Assembly (NCBI RefSeq): GCF_021390435.2
Contig: NZ_JAJVCN010000005.1
Coordinates: 545,804 to 609,803, forward strand
Length of the DNA stretch: 64,000 bases
DNA from: Kibdelosporangium philippinense
Lineage (GTDB): Bacteria > Actinomycetota > Actinomycetes > Mycobacteriales > Pseudonocardiaceae
Direction: 5' to 3'
The notes under the pieces are model-generated. The model searched no databases. It was not told the origin of the DNA and was given only the letters and a program-made list of their open reading frames with translations. Shown here in pieces: positions 8,471 through 16,188 of this stretch (position 1 is the stretch's first letter; every line of letters begins with the position of its first letter). The position numbers were made by a program, and so were the translations under genes.

Positions 8471-9465
8471 TAGCGCTCGCTGTCCAGCATTTGCATCTGC
8501 GTGGGCGCGTACCGGTCGCCCGCGGCCGCGTCGCGCGGCACGGTCTGCTCGATCACGTCGAGATCTTCCTGTGACAGCTCAACGTCCACGGCGCCTGTCG
8601 ACTCGGCGAGCCGGTCCCGCCTGCGGGCGCCCACCAGCGGCACGATGTCTTCACCCCGTGACAGTACCCAGGCGATCGCGATCTGGGCGACGGAGACGGA
8701 CTTACGGTCCGCGATCTCCCGCAACGCCTCGACCAGTTGCAGGTTGTGCGTGAGGTTCTCGCCCTGGAACCGCGGGCTGTGCGCGCGGAAGTCGGTCGCG
8801 GCGTTCTCGCGGTCCTGCGTCCAGTGCCCAGACAGCAAGCCGCGCGACAGCACGCCGTACGCGGTCAGTCCGATGCCCAGTTCCCGCAGGGTCGGCAGGA
8901 TGTTCTGCTCGATGCTCCGGCTGATCAGCGAGTACTCGATCTGCAGGTCGGAGATCGGGTGCACGGCGTTGGCCCGGCGGATGGTGTCCGCGCTGACCTC
9001 GGACAGGCCGATGTGCCGGACGTATCCCGCCTCGACCATTTCGGCGATGGCACCGACCGTATCCTCGATCGGGACGTTCGGGTCCAGCCGGGACGGCCGG
9101 TAGATGTCGATGTATTCGGTACGCAGCCTGCGTAGCGAATAGGCGAGCGCTGTCTTCACCGCGTTCGGACTGGCGTTGTAGCCGAGCCACGGACCGGCGG
9201 GGGAGCGCTGCGCGCCGAATTTCACGCTGATCACCACGTCGTCGCGGTTGCGGTCCTGCAGCGCGCGGCCGATGAGCATCTCGTTGTGGCCCATGCCGTA
9301 GAAGTCGCCGGTGTCGATCAGGGTGACGCCGCTGTCCAGCGCGGCGTGAATCGTCGCGATGCTCTCGGTCTCATCGGCCGGACCGTACATATCGGACATG
9401 CCCATCGCGCCGAGGCCCAGCTCGGACACCTCCGGGCCGGTCTTGCCAAGTCGACGGTTTCGCAC
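8470..9465 (-). CDS. Aldo/keto reductase
   Basis: A 331-residue NADP-dependent TIM-barrel oxidoreductase. I start it at GTG 9465, which has AAGGAGGA four bases upstream; the extra ten upstream codons are not family-like. Motifs: LGLGAMGMSDMYG at the N-terminus, DTGDFYGMGHNE with the catalytic Asp and Tyr, ISVKFG with the Lys, and IGLSEVSADTIRRA. The position of the fourth catalytic residue, normally His, reads YRPSRLDP, so it is Ser here; this occurs in one branch of the family. First gene of a two-gene operon with a TetR regulator; probably detoxifies or converts a carbonyl compound. Confidence 0.9.
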   Translation of the reverse strand: MRNRRLGKTGPEVSELGLGAMGMSDMYGPADETESIATIHAALDSGVTLIDTGDFYGMGHNEMLIGRALQDRNRDDVVISVKFGAQRSPAGPWLGYNASPNAVKTALAYSLRRLRTEYIDIYRPSRLDPNVPIEDTVGAIAEMVEAGYVRHIGLSEVSADTIRRANAVHPISDLQIEYSLISRSIEQNILPTLRELGIGLTAYGVLSRGLLSGHWTQDRENAATDFRAHSPRFQGENLTHNLQLVEALREIADRKSVSVAQIAIAWVLSRGEDIVPLVGARRRDRLAESTGAVDVELSQEDLDVIEQTVPRDAAAGDRYAPTQMQMLDSER

Positions 9466-9494
9466 AGGGTCCTCCTTGTTGTAATGGTGACTCA

Positions 9495-9532
9495 AGTATG
9501 CACATCGCGATGACAGATTTCAATATTTGTCA
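9495..9532 (-). promoter_or_regulatory. Promoter and operator of the aldo/keto reductase-TetR operon
   Basis: On the minus strand TTGAAA (9518-9523) and CATACT (9495-9500) are spaced by 17 bp, a good vegetative promoter. The -35 box is inside an imperfect palindrome with arms TGACAAAT/ATCTGTCA (9511-9532), and CATCGCGATG (9502-9511) is a second palindrome in the spacer. Either is a plausible TetR site. Confidence 0.5.
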
Positions 9533-9536
9533 GTTG

Positions 9537-9563
9537 AGTGGTTGCGAACGGTATCTAACCACT
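9537..9563. repeat. Short inverted repeat in the intergenic region
   Basis: AGTGGTT (9537-9543) and AACCACT (9557-9563) are a 7-bp inverted repeat with a 13-base spacer between the divergent reductase operon and the proline-rich protein gene. Possibly an operator; no other support. Confidence 0.25.
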
Positions 9564-9695
9564 TCCTGTGCGTAACGCCACTCGGGCCACCCTAACCGGT
9601 GAAATCCGACGTTTTGGCAGGTCAAAGGTGGTGTGGCGGTGCTTACCATCGGCCTCGCCCGGATTTTCGCCGGGACAAAAAACAAGGAGAATCCG

Positions 9696-10409
9696 ATGTC
9701 CAAACGATTGCCCGTAGTGCTGTCGTTGGCAGCACTGGGCCTGGCCGCGGTGGCCCTCCCGAGCGCCGCGTCCCCGAACCGGGCCGACCCGGTCCGGGTC
9801 GAATGCACAGCCGACACCCCGGCGGTCAAGACATTGGTCGCTGCCGTGAAGGCAGTGGACGCGGCGGTCGCCGACCCGGCCAAACTGCAGAGCGCGCTCG
9901 GTGACATCTACAGCGCGGTTGCTGGCGCCCAGGAAGCCGGTTGTCTGCCGTCGTTGCCCTCGTCGACGGCCACGCCACCGGCACCGCCCGCGCCTCCGGC
10001 ACCTCCCGCACCGCCCGCACCGCCTGCTCCACCGGCGCCAAAGGCCGCGGACGCGTGCCTGGCACCGACCGTGAACTTGCTGAGTGCAGTGCTGGGCGGG
10101 GTCAGCGCCACACTCGCGACGCCGCCGGATGCCGCGGCAACAACCGCCGCGATCACCAAGCTGGGCACGGCCGTCACCGCGATCAACACCGGAAAGTGCC
10201 TGCCTGTGGCACTGCCTGTACCGGGCGCCGCACCAGCTCCGCCTGCGCCACCCGCGCCTCCGGCCCCGCCAGCTCCACCGGCACCGCCCGCGCCGCCAGC
10301 ACCCCCAGCGCCTCCGGCCCCGGAGCCGCCCGCGCCACCAGCACCCCCGGCGCCTCCTGCTCCACCAGCACCGCCTGCCCCGGAGCCCCCGGCACCGCCA
10401 GTGCCCTAG
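9696..10409 (+). CDS. Secreted proline-rich (PPA-repeat) protein with duplicated helical domain
   Basis: The ATG at 9696 has AAGGAGAA before it. A signal peptide covers residues 1-26. Two similar ~50-residue alpha-helical modules follow, each ending in a Cys-Leu-Pro (GCLP and KCLP) and each opening with a Cys (VECTA, DACLA), implying one disulfide per module. The first is followed by a short PPA-rich linker (coding positions ~9979-10040), and the second by a ~60-residue tail made of PPAPPA and PEPPAPP units. 237 residues in all. The tail may span or bind the cell wall, by analogy with other proline-rich wall proteins; no enzymatic motif is seen. A strong bidirectional terminator follows. Confidence 0.8.
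   Translation: MSKRLPVVLSLAALGLAAVALPSAASPNRADPVRVECTADTPAVKTLVAAVKAVDAAVADPAKLQSALGDIYSAVAGAQEAGCLPSLPSSTATPPAPPAPPAPPAPPAPPAPPAPKAADACLAPTVNLLSAVLGGVSATLATPPDAAATTAAITKLGTAVTAINTGKCLPVALPVPGAAPAPPAPPAPPAPPAPPAPPAPPAPPAPPAPEPPAPPAPPAPPAPPAPPAPEPPAPPVP
10237..10406 (+). repeat. Proline/alanine codon repeat tract
   Basis: Irregular repeats of CCG-CCN-GCN type units encoding PPA and PEPPA. The units vary at third codon positions, so the repeat is selected at protein level rather than being a recent DNA expansion. Confidence 0.7.
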
Positions 10410-10425
10410 GTGAGCAACAGATTCT

Positions 10426-10473
10426 CCTCGTGAGTGGTTAAGCGGGTTAGAACACGCTTAACCACTCACGAGG
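10426..10473. terminator. Bidirectional terminator hairpin
   Basis: A perfect 19-bp inverted repeat (10426-10444 and 10455-10473) with a 10-base loop lies between two convergent genes and overlaps the last codons of the acetyltransferase. It should stop transcription from both sides. Confidence 0.85.
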
Positions 10474-11050
10474 ACGACATCGGCAGTTGACGTCCAAGCA
10501 CGGCGAACGGCCGTGGATCACCGGCAAACCGGTAGTTACGCAGCACATCGACGAACCCGACCCGGCGGTAGAGGCTCCACGCCCTCGTCCGGCCTTCGGG
10601 AGTGGACAGCAGCACGCGATCGTTCGGCACGTTGTCCAGCAGCATCCGCAGCAGGCGCTCGCCGGTTCCCCTGCCCTGGCTGTCGGGCCGCACGTGCAGC
10701 TCGGTCAGCTCGAAGTAGTCGCGCATCCATTCGTCAGCGACGCCAGGACCGGCCAGCTCGATCACGCCGCGGCGGACTTGTTCATGCCACCACTGGCCGG
10801 GCGCGCCCCGGTAGCCGTAGCAGATCCCGGTCAGCTCGTCGTTCTGGTCGACCGCCGCGACACAGCGCCACCCGTCCCGCAGCATGTGGGCAAGCCACAT
10901 CGGCGCCCGTTGTTCGGCAGTTCCTTTTGGGTAGCCCATGGCCGTGACGTACAGGCCTAACGCCTCGTAAAGCCGCGACCGCAACGCGTCGGCCGACAGC
11001 TCGACGAGCTGGCTCTTGTGCGATGGCACCGCGGTCACGTCAGGAATCAT
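10466..11050 (-). CDS. GNAT family N-acetyltransferase
   Basis: 194 residues from ATG 11050 (an alternative GTG at 11038 has slightly better ribosome spacing). The acetyl-CoA motif A is LHVRPDSQGRGTGERLLRML, followed by the beta5/alpha4 segment (SLYRRVGFVD), typical of the Gcn5-related fold. It overlaps the 3' end of the YbaK-like gene by 11 bp, so both are probably one operon. A GNAT gene also stands near lppM in M. tuberculosis (Rv2170), but orthology is not proven here. Substrate unknown. Confidence 0.85.
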   Translation of the reverse strand: MIPDVTAVPSHKSQLVELSADALRSRLYEALGLYVTAMGYPKGTAEQRAPMWLAHMLRDGWRCVAAVDQNDELTGICYGYRGAPGQWWHEQVRRGVIELAGPGVADEWMRDYFELTELHVRPDSQGRGTGERLLRMLLDNVPNDRVLLSTPEGRTRAWSLYRRVGFVDVLRNYRFAGDPRPFAVLGRQLPMSSS

Positions 11051-11555
11051 CCTCCACGCTTCGAACGTCCGCAGCTGTCCCCCCGGTGAGGGCGACGAGC
11101 TGCTCGAACGTAGTGGGGTACACGGATTTAGGGTGCCCAGCCGCCGCCCAAACCACCGTGTACGTGGCCAAATGGTTGTCCACCAGTGTGCGGATCCGTT
11201 GCGGATGGCCCGAAGGCGCGACCCCGCCGATGGCCTGACCGGTGTTCTCCTTGACGAACGCCGGGTCGGCCTTGTCGATCCGATCCGCCCCGACAATGCT
11301 CGCGACCTGCCTGGTGTCCGCGCGGTGTGCGCCGGACGTGAGCACTAGCAGCGGCTCGACTTCTTCGCCGTACGTGGCACGGAAGATGAGGCTGTTGGCG
11401 ATCGCGCCGACCTCGATGTCCAGCGCGTTCGCGGCGGCTGCCGCGGTCCGCACCTCGTCGTCGAGGATCCGGATGCCGGCCGCCGATTCGGTCAGCCCCG
11501 CCTCTAGCAGGGCCACGGTGAACTTGGCGACGGCCGGATGGTCGGTGGATGTCAC
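11040..11555 (-). CDS. YbaK/EbsC-type aminoacyl-tRNA deacylase
   Basis: A 171-residue single-domain protein of the YbaK/ProX family, which hydrolyses mischarged aminoacyl-tRNA, typically Cys- or Ala-tRNA(Pro). Conserved features: IANSLIFRA early, LVLTSGAHRADTRQVA in the middle, and QAIGGVAPSGHP, the family signature with the glycine loop. GTG start at 11555. First gene of a two-gene operon with a GNAT acetyltransferase; divergent from an SOS box located 63 bp upstream. Confidence 0.88.
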   Translation of the reverse strand: MTSTDHPAVAKFTVALLEAGLTESAAGIRILDDEVRTAAAAANALDIEVGAIANSLIFRATYGEEVEPLLVLTSGAHRADTRQVASIVGADRIDKADPAFVKENTGQAIGGVAPSGHPQRIRTLVDNHLATYTVVWAAAGHPKSVYPTTFEQLVALTGGTAADVRSVEDDS

Positions 11556-11617
11556 CCGCTAATCACACCATGACCTCGGTTTAAGCAGCTTGAGCGGCTG
11601 TCATCACGCAGGTACAC

Positions 11618-11633
11618 TCGAACGTGTGTTCGA
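11618..11633. promoter_or_regulatory. SOS box (LexA operator)
   Basis: TCGAACGTGTGTTCGA is a perfect match to the actinobacterial LexA consensus TCGAAC-N4-GTTCGA. It lies 120 bp before the HEPN gene and 62 bp before the divergent YbaK-like gene, so one or both should be induced by DNA damage. Confidence 0.85.
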
Positions 11634-11753
11634 AATCGAACACGGCTGCCCGGTGGTGGGGCGGGGGAAGCGCCTCGCCACCGGGTCCACCGGCTTCCCC
11701 ACGGTGGGTTCGATGTGGCCGCCCTGGCCGCGTCGAGACGTGAGGAGGCCCAG

Positions 11754-12176
11754 ATGTCAACCACAGTCGACTTCCCAAGCTCCCCCTCGCGTCGAGGAAA
11801 CCGCTCATGGGCATCGGGAACACCGGCGGCGCTGCTCTGGCAGGCCGAATGCGGCATAGCGGCGGCGGAGGCGGAAACCGAACCCGCTGAGCGGTTCACT
11901 CAGGCGTACCTGTCCGCGCTGAAAGCGGCGGCGGCGATGCTCGCGCACCGAGGCCGTCCGCACCGGGGCCGCGCCCGCCCCACCAGTGCGTGGACGTTGT
12001 TGTCATCCGTCGCGCCCGAACTGCGCGAGTGGGCCGCGTTCTTCGCGGCATGCTCGTCGACAAGGGCGGCGGTGCAGGCAGGCCGAGTCCGGCTGGTCAG
12101 CGCCCGATCGGCGGACGACCTGGTCAGGCAGGCAAGTCAGTTCATCGGTCTGATCGCCCGGGTTGTCCCGGGGTGA
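11754..12176 (+). CDS. SAV_6107-type HEPN domain protein
   Basis: 140 residues from ATG 11754, with AGGAGG five bases upstream; the frame is open further up but lacks a better start. The helical core (ERFTQAYLSALKAAAAML, WTLLSSVAPELREWAAFF, ADDLVRQASQFI) matches the SAV_6107 branch of HEPN domains. HEPN folds are often RNases in conflict systems, but the catalytic R-x4-6-H motif is not evident, so an RNase role is not claimed. The upstream SOS box points to a damage-response role. It overlaps the next gene by four bases (GTGA). Confidence 0.75.
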   Translation: MSTTVDFPSSPSRRGNRSWASGTPAALLWQAECGIAAAEAETEPAERFTQAYLSALKAAAAMLAHRGRPHRGRARPTSAWTLLSSVAPELREWAAFFAACSSTRAAVQAGRVRLVSARSADDLVRQASQFIGLIARVVPG

Positions 12177-12952
12177 ACGGTCGGGCACTGATCGATCTGA
12201 CAAGACTGCTGGACATCCTGGAAATCGAAGCCACAGTGCTGGCAGAGACGGTGGACGGAGCGAGAGAAGAACTGAGGATCCCGAACTGCCCAGGCCTGAC
12301 CGTCGGGGAAACGGCCAGGCACATAGGCAGCGTGTACCGGATGGCGCTGGCGTGGATAAGGACCGGGGACTCCCCGGAAACCTGGCAACGCGAGCCAGGC
12401 CCATTCCAGTCATTGCGGGACTACGTGATCACCGGAACACGTGAACTCGTAGACGAACTGGCCAGGCACGATCCGGCGGAACCCTGCTCAACCTGGTGGG
12501 CGGCGGATCCGACATACGGTTTCTGGAGACGCCGGATGGCACACGAAACGGTGATCCACAGAGTGGATGTCCAGGCGGCAACGGACCTCCCGATCGGAGA
12601 GATCGCGGACGAAGTAGCCGTCGACGGCATCGACGAAATCCTCACCCTCTGGTTCGGCCACAGATTGACGGTCCAGGGTGTCGTAGGAACAACAGACGGC
12701 ACAGTCGCCGTCCGAGCCGGCGAGAAAGCGTGGCTGGTTCGCGTAACGACAGGCGGCCTCGGCGCATGGCGCGTCCCCGGCAGGGACATAGACCGTGCGG
12801 ATAGAGGCCGAGTAGACGCGGAGATAACCGGCCCACCATCGAACGTCTACCGCTACCTCTGGGGCCGAATGCCAGAGCGAGCGGTGAACAGAGAAGGAGA
12901 CATCGACGCGATAAACCAAATGTGGGCCCTGCTACGCCTAGCAACCCGCTAA
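12173..12952 (+). CDS. Maleylpyruvate isomerase-like (MDMPI/DinB-2 fold) protein
   Basis: 259 residues from GTG 12173, overlapping the HEPN gene stop. The N-terminal four-helix bundle of the mycothiol-dependent maleylpyruvate isomerase family is visible: CPGLTVGETARHIGSVYRMA carries one metal-binding His, and MAHETVIHRVDVQAA carries the two downstream His of the site. The C-terminal ~90 residues (ADEVAVDGIDEIL, VTTGGLGAWRV) are the usual MDMPI C-domain. Members act as mycothiol-dependent transferases or have unknown function; here coupling to an SOS-boxed gene suggests mycothiol-linked detoxification under stress, an inference. Confidence 0.8.
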   Translation: MNGRALIDLTRLLDILEIEATVLAETVDGAREELRIPNCPGLTVGETARHIGSVYRMALAWIRTGDSPETWQREPGPFQSLRDYVITGTRELVDELARHDPAEPCSTWWAADPTYGFWRRRMAHETVIHRVDVQAATDLPIGEIADEVAVDGIDEILTLWFGHRLTVQGVVGTTDGTVAVRAGEKAWLVRVTTGGLGAWRVPGRDIDRADRGRVDAEITGPPSNVYRYLWGRMPERAVNREGDIDAINQMWALLRLATR

Positions 12953-12968
12953 CCCAAGAGAAATGCCC

Positions 12969-13040
12969 GGCCGCCCCGCGGCGGCCTGTAGAAAGCAGGA
13001 GGGCGCCGTGCTGACCAGTCCGCAGCCGACGCCCTCCTGC
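12969..13040 (+). terminator. Tandem hairpins after the MDMPI gene
   Basis: A 7-bp GC stem with a 4-base loop (12969-12986) starts 16 bp after the stop codon; a second stem of 11 bp with a 24-base loop follows (12995-13040). Typical of actinobacterial terminators without a U-tract. Confidence 0.55.
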
Positions 13041-13549
13041 CCAGCCATGCGTTTCCCCGATCCCACCGCCGCCGCGCGATCCCCGCTGCTGTGCCAACGT
13101 TCCGCCACCGCACCCGTAGGCCTTGCCGCGATCTCCGTTGCCCTGGCCACCGTTCCACCGCCGTGGCCCTGCCGTCGCCGCTGTGACCGTGCTGCCATCG
13201 CAGTGACCCCGCCACACTGCGACCCGCCGCGACCCCCGCCACCGCTGCGACCCCGCCGTCGCGACGACCCTTGCCATCCCCCGGCAACCCCGCGATCCTC
13301 TGCCCTGCCGCCTACGCGGACCCTCGCCTCGACCGCACTATTGCCGCTGCCGTCTGTTCCTGCCTCCCTCGCCACTCCTTATCCCGCCACCCAGCGCTGG
13401 GCGGTCATCGTCACCACATCGGCTGCCCGAAGGCCGCCGCCTTTGCCCGCCTCTCACCCCCGTCCCCTTGCCGTAGCCATCCCGCCCGTACCCGCGAAAC
13501 CCTTTTCCTTATCCCTCAACGCTTTCCTGAATTTGTCGGTAGCCGCTGC

Positions 13550-13562
13550 TAGCGTGCGTCCC
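13550..13562 (+). promoter_or_regulatory. -10 box of a leaderless promoter
   Basis: TAGCGT (13550-13555) lies seven bases before the ATG at 13563, and no ribosome site is present. Confidence 0.45.
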
Positions 13563-14288
13563 ATGTCCACGAGACTCGTCAACGTCATCATCGCCACCGC
13601 GAGCCCGGAAGCGCTCAGCCAGTTCTGGTCGCAGCTGCTGGGCTGGGACCTGGTGCGCGAGCACGGCGAAATCGATGTCCGGGCGCCGGAGTCCCAAGGC
13701 TGGGATCTGGATCTCGTGTTCGATCAGGCCGACGAGCCGAAGACCGCCCAGAACCGCATTCATCTCGATCTGGCCAGCGCCAGCCCCGCCGACCAGGCCG
13801 AGATCATCGAGCGAGCCAGGGACCTCGGCGCGAAGTCGATCGACATCGGGCAGGGCGATGTCCCGTGGGAAGTGATGGCCGACCCGGACGGCAACGAGTT
13901 CTGTGTCCTCGAACCGCGTGAGATCTACCACGACGCGGGCCCAATCGCGGCGATCGTCGTCCAGGCGGTCGACGCGAACAGTCTCGCTGAATTCTGGATC
14001 AATGCGGCCGGATTCGAGCGCAAGAGCGAGGCCAACGGAGATGTTGGGTTGCGTGCGCCCAACGCTCGCGGGCCGTGGCTCGAGTTTCTTGGCGGTTACC
14101 AGCCGAAAACCGGCCAGAACCGGCTGCACCTCGATGTCCGGCCATACGCCGGTGTGGATCAGCGGGCCGAAGTGGCGAGGCTGACCAAGGCCGGTGCCCG
14201 GCCGATCGACATCGGTCAGGGAGACGTGCCATGGGAGGTGATGGCCGATCCGGAGGACAACGAGTTCTGTGTACTGACGCCGCGTTAG
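13563..14288 (+). CDS. Tandem VOC (glyoxalase-like) domain protein
   Basis: 241 residues made of two similar VOC domains (about 1-118 and 125-241). The phrase RPIDIGQGDVPWEVMADP recurs in both halves (first copy KSIDIGQG...), as does NEFCVL, so the gene arose by internal duplication. The frame is open far upstream (to 12963) but that part is low complexity; ATG 13563 with its -10 box is the credible start. The family includes metal-dependent dioxygenases, glyoxalases and antibiotic-binding proteins; the function here is unknown. Confidence 0.87.
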   Translation: MSTRLVNVIIATASPEALSQFWSQLLGWDLVREHGEIDVRAPESQGWDLDLVFDQADEPKTAQNRIHLDLASASPADQAEIIERARDLGAKSIDIGQGDVPWEVMADPDGNEFCVLEPREIYHDAGPIAAIVVQAVDANSLAEFWINAAGFERKSEANGDVGLRAPNARGPWLEFLGGYQPKTGQNRLHLDVRPYAGVDQRAEVARLTKAGARPIDIGQGDVPWEVMADPEDNEFCVLTPR

Positions 14289-14322
14289 GCCAAGTAGCCG
14301 AGAAACTGCTCACAATGCGTCA

Positions 14323-14351
14323 TTGGCCGATCGTCGATAGATACGTAGGAT
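14323..14351 (+). promoter_or_regulatory. Promoter of the MFS transporter gene
   Basis: TTGGCC (14323-14328) and TAGGAT (14346-14351) are spaced by 17 bp, about 40 bp before the start codon. Confidence 0.5.
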
Positions 14352-14389
14352 GATCCGTCGGCGAAGCTGAAGACCATTTGGGCGGTGAC

Positions 14390-15601
14390 ATGAGCGCGGG
14401 CGTGAGCACGATCAGCGATCGGGCGGCGGACACCCGGGTGACGACCGCACGGCGGGTACTGCTGATTGCCGGGATTCTCCTGGTCGCGGCCAACCTTCGA
14501 GGTGCGTTGACATCGGTCGGGCCGCTGCTGGAGACGATCAGGCGATCGGAAGGACTCAGCGCCGGGCAGGCCGGTCTGCTCAGTGCGCTGCCACTGTTGA
14601 CCTTCGCGGTGTTCTCGCCGCAGGTGCCAAGGCTGGCCCGACGGGTCGGCATGGAACGGTTGACGTGGTACGCGCTCCTCGCGCTCGCCATCGGAATCGT
14701 GCTGCGCTCGGTGCCGGTGATCGGCATGCTCTGGCTGGGCACGATCATGTTGGGTTTGGCCATCGCGGTGGGCAACGTACTGCTGCCTGCCCTGCTCAAG
14801 CGCGACTTTCCAGACCGCGTCGCGCCGATGACGAGCCTCTATTCGGTGACGATGGGCGTCGTCGGAGCAGTCGTGTCCGGACTTGCGGTGCCCCTGGCCG
14901 GTGCATTGCCAGGCGGCTGGCGCACGGCGTTGGGCTCACTGGCCGGGCTCGCGCTGATCGGGTTCGCCATCTGGGCGCCACAGGCATTCGGCCGTCAAGC
15001 ACGGCCAGCCGTGGAGCCTGCCGCGTCAGCACGCACGCCGTGGCGTTCTGCGCTGGCCTGGCAAGTCACGGCCTACATGGGCCTGCAGTCCTTTGGCTTC
15101 TACATCGTGCTGGCGTGGTTCCCGGCGATCATGAACGACAACGGGATAAGCGAGGAGAACAGCGGCTGGCTGCTGCTCCTGTTGCAGGTCCTCGGCGTCA
15201 CCATGAGCGCGGCAATCCCGTTGGTGGCCAACAAGATGCGTGACCAACGCCTACTGGCAACGGGCGGCTCACTGCTCAGTCTCGTCGGCTACATCGGCAT
15301 CCTCGTGGCGCCGGAACTGGCCGTGCTCTGGGCAATCGTTGTCGGCCTCGCAAGCGGGATCTGCTTCGTGCTCGCATTGCTGTTCTTCACCTTGCGAGCC
15401 GCGGATTCCTTTGGCGCGGCGGCACTTTCCGGGATGGCGCAATCGATCGGCTATCTGTTCGCGACCACCGGCCCAGTCCTCTTCGGCGCCTTGCACGACT
15501 GGACCCACAGCTGGACGCTGCCGCTGATCGTGCTGATGGCCGCGGTCACGGTGCAGGCAGTGATGGGTCTGGGCGCCGGCCGCAACCTGATGATTCGCTA
15601 G
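14390..15601 (+). CDS. MFS transporter, CynX/NimT-like
   Basis: 403 residues from ATG 14390 (a TTG four codons upstream is possible). Twelve hydrophobic segments are readable, with the NLRGALTSVGPLL signature in TM1, typical of the CynX/NimT (cyanate/nitroimidazole) branch, and the loop LARRVGMERL after TM2. A charged central loop (residues ~200-220) separates the two bundles. It probably exports or imports small anionic or heteroaromatic compounds. It stands alone between a VOC gene and the convergent def. Confidence 0.88.
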   Translation: MSAGVSTISDRAADTRVTTARRVLLIAGILLVAANLRGALTSVGPLLETIRRSEGLSAGQAGLLSALPLLTFAVFSPQVPRLARRVGMERLTWYALLALAIGIVLRSVPVIGMLWLGTIMLGLAIAVGNVLLPALLKRDFPDRVAPMTSLYSVTMGVVGAVVSGLAVPLAGALPGGWRTALGSLAGLALIGFAIWAPQAFGRQARPAVEPAASARTPWRSALAWQVTAYMGLQSFGFYIVLAWFPAIMNDNGISEENSGWLLLLLQVLGVTMSAAIPLVANKMRDQRLLATGGSLLSLVGYIGILVAPELAVLWAIVVGLASGICFVLALLFFTLRAADSFGAAALSGMAQSIGYLFATTGPVLFGALHDWTHSWTLPLIVLMAAVTVQAVMGLGAGRNLMIR

Positions 15602-15663
15602 ACAGCCATTCGCCGCCGGGCTGTCCGGCGTGGCTGTGGCTGCTCGGTGCAGCTGGTCGCCCG

Positions 15664-16188
15664 TCAACGCCCGCTTTCCTGGCCGTTCTCGCCCTGCCAG
15701 AACCACTGCGACTCGCGCGCCTTGCGCATAGCTTCCTTGCGCACCTCAGGTTCCAGCCGGTCGAGGTAGAGCTTGCCCTCCAAATGGTCGGTCTCGTGCT
15801 GTAAGCACCGTGCCAGTTCCTTAGTCCCGGTCACCGAGATCGGCTTGTTCTTGGCGTCGACGCCTTTCACGGTCGCCTGCGCCGCACGCCGCGTGGGGAA
15901 CCACAGTTCAGGCACCGACAAACACCCTTCCGGCCCTTCCTGGGTCTCCTCGGAAAGTTCGACAACGCGCGGGTTGATCACGTACCCATGCAAGCCGCCG
16001 ACGTTGTAGCTGAACACCCGCAGCCCGACGCCGATCTGTGGCGCGGCGAGACCGGCGCGGCCCGGCAGCAGCACCGTGTCCATCAGGTCGTCGACGAGTG
16101 CCTGGAGTTTGCGGTCGAAGTGGGTGACCGGGTCAGCAGGTGTGGTGAGGACCGGGTCGCCAAGGTATCTCAGCTCTCGGACGGCCAT
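15664..16188 (-). CDS. def: Peptide deformylase
   Basis: 174 residues. All three family motifs are intact: GLAAPQIGV (residues ~46-54), EGCLSVPE with the metal-binding Cys, and QHETDHLEGKL with the two His ligands and catalytic Glu. Removes the N-formyl group from nascent proteins. The start overlaps the upstream regulator gene by 19 bp, so both are one transcript. The C-terminal extension after the helix is charged, as in other actinobacterial Def proteins. Confidence 0.95.
   Translation of the reverse strand: MAVRELRYLGDPVLTTPADPVTHFDRKLQALVDDLMDTVLLPGRAGLAAPQIGVGLRVFSYNVGGLHGYVINPRVVELSEETQEGPEGCLSVPELWFPTRRAAQATVKGVDAKNKPISVTGTKELARCLQHETDHLEGKLYLDRLEPEVRKEAMRKARESQWFWQGENGQESGR

Larger units (their letters stand above)
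12953..13562. other. 610-bp intergenic region, C-rich on the plus strand, with hairpins
   Basis: No convincing gene. The plus strand is strongly C-rich and G-poor. Frames are open across it on both strands, but their products are low-complexity Pro/Arg or Gly/Arg and match nothing. Two hairpins stand at the left end: GGCCGCC (12969-12975) with GGCGGCC (12980-12986), and an 11-bp stem 12995-13005 with 13030-13040. The first probably terminates the preceding gene. Confidence 0.6.

Noticed and set aside
12642..13277. Minus-strand Gly/Arg-rich frame
   Set aside because: It is the antisense of strand-biased DNA and overlaps the real MDMPI gene; no start signal.
12963..13562. N-terminal extension of the VOC gene (about 200 residues of Pro/Arg-rich sequence)
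   Set aside because: The extension is low complexity and unlike any VOC protein; the ATG at 13563 has a well-placed -10 box and starts exactly at the domain.
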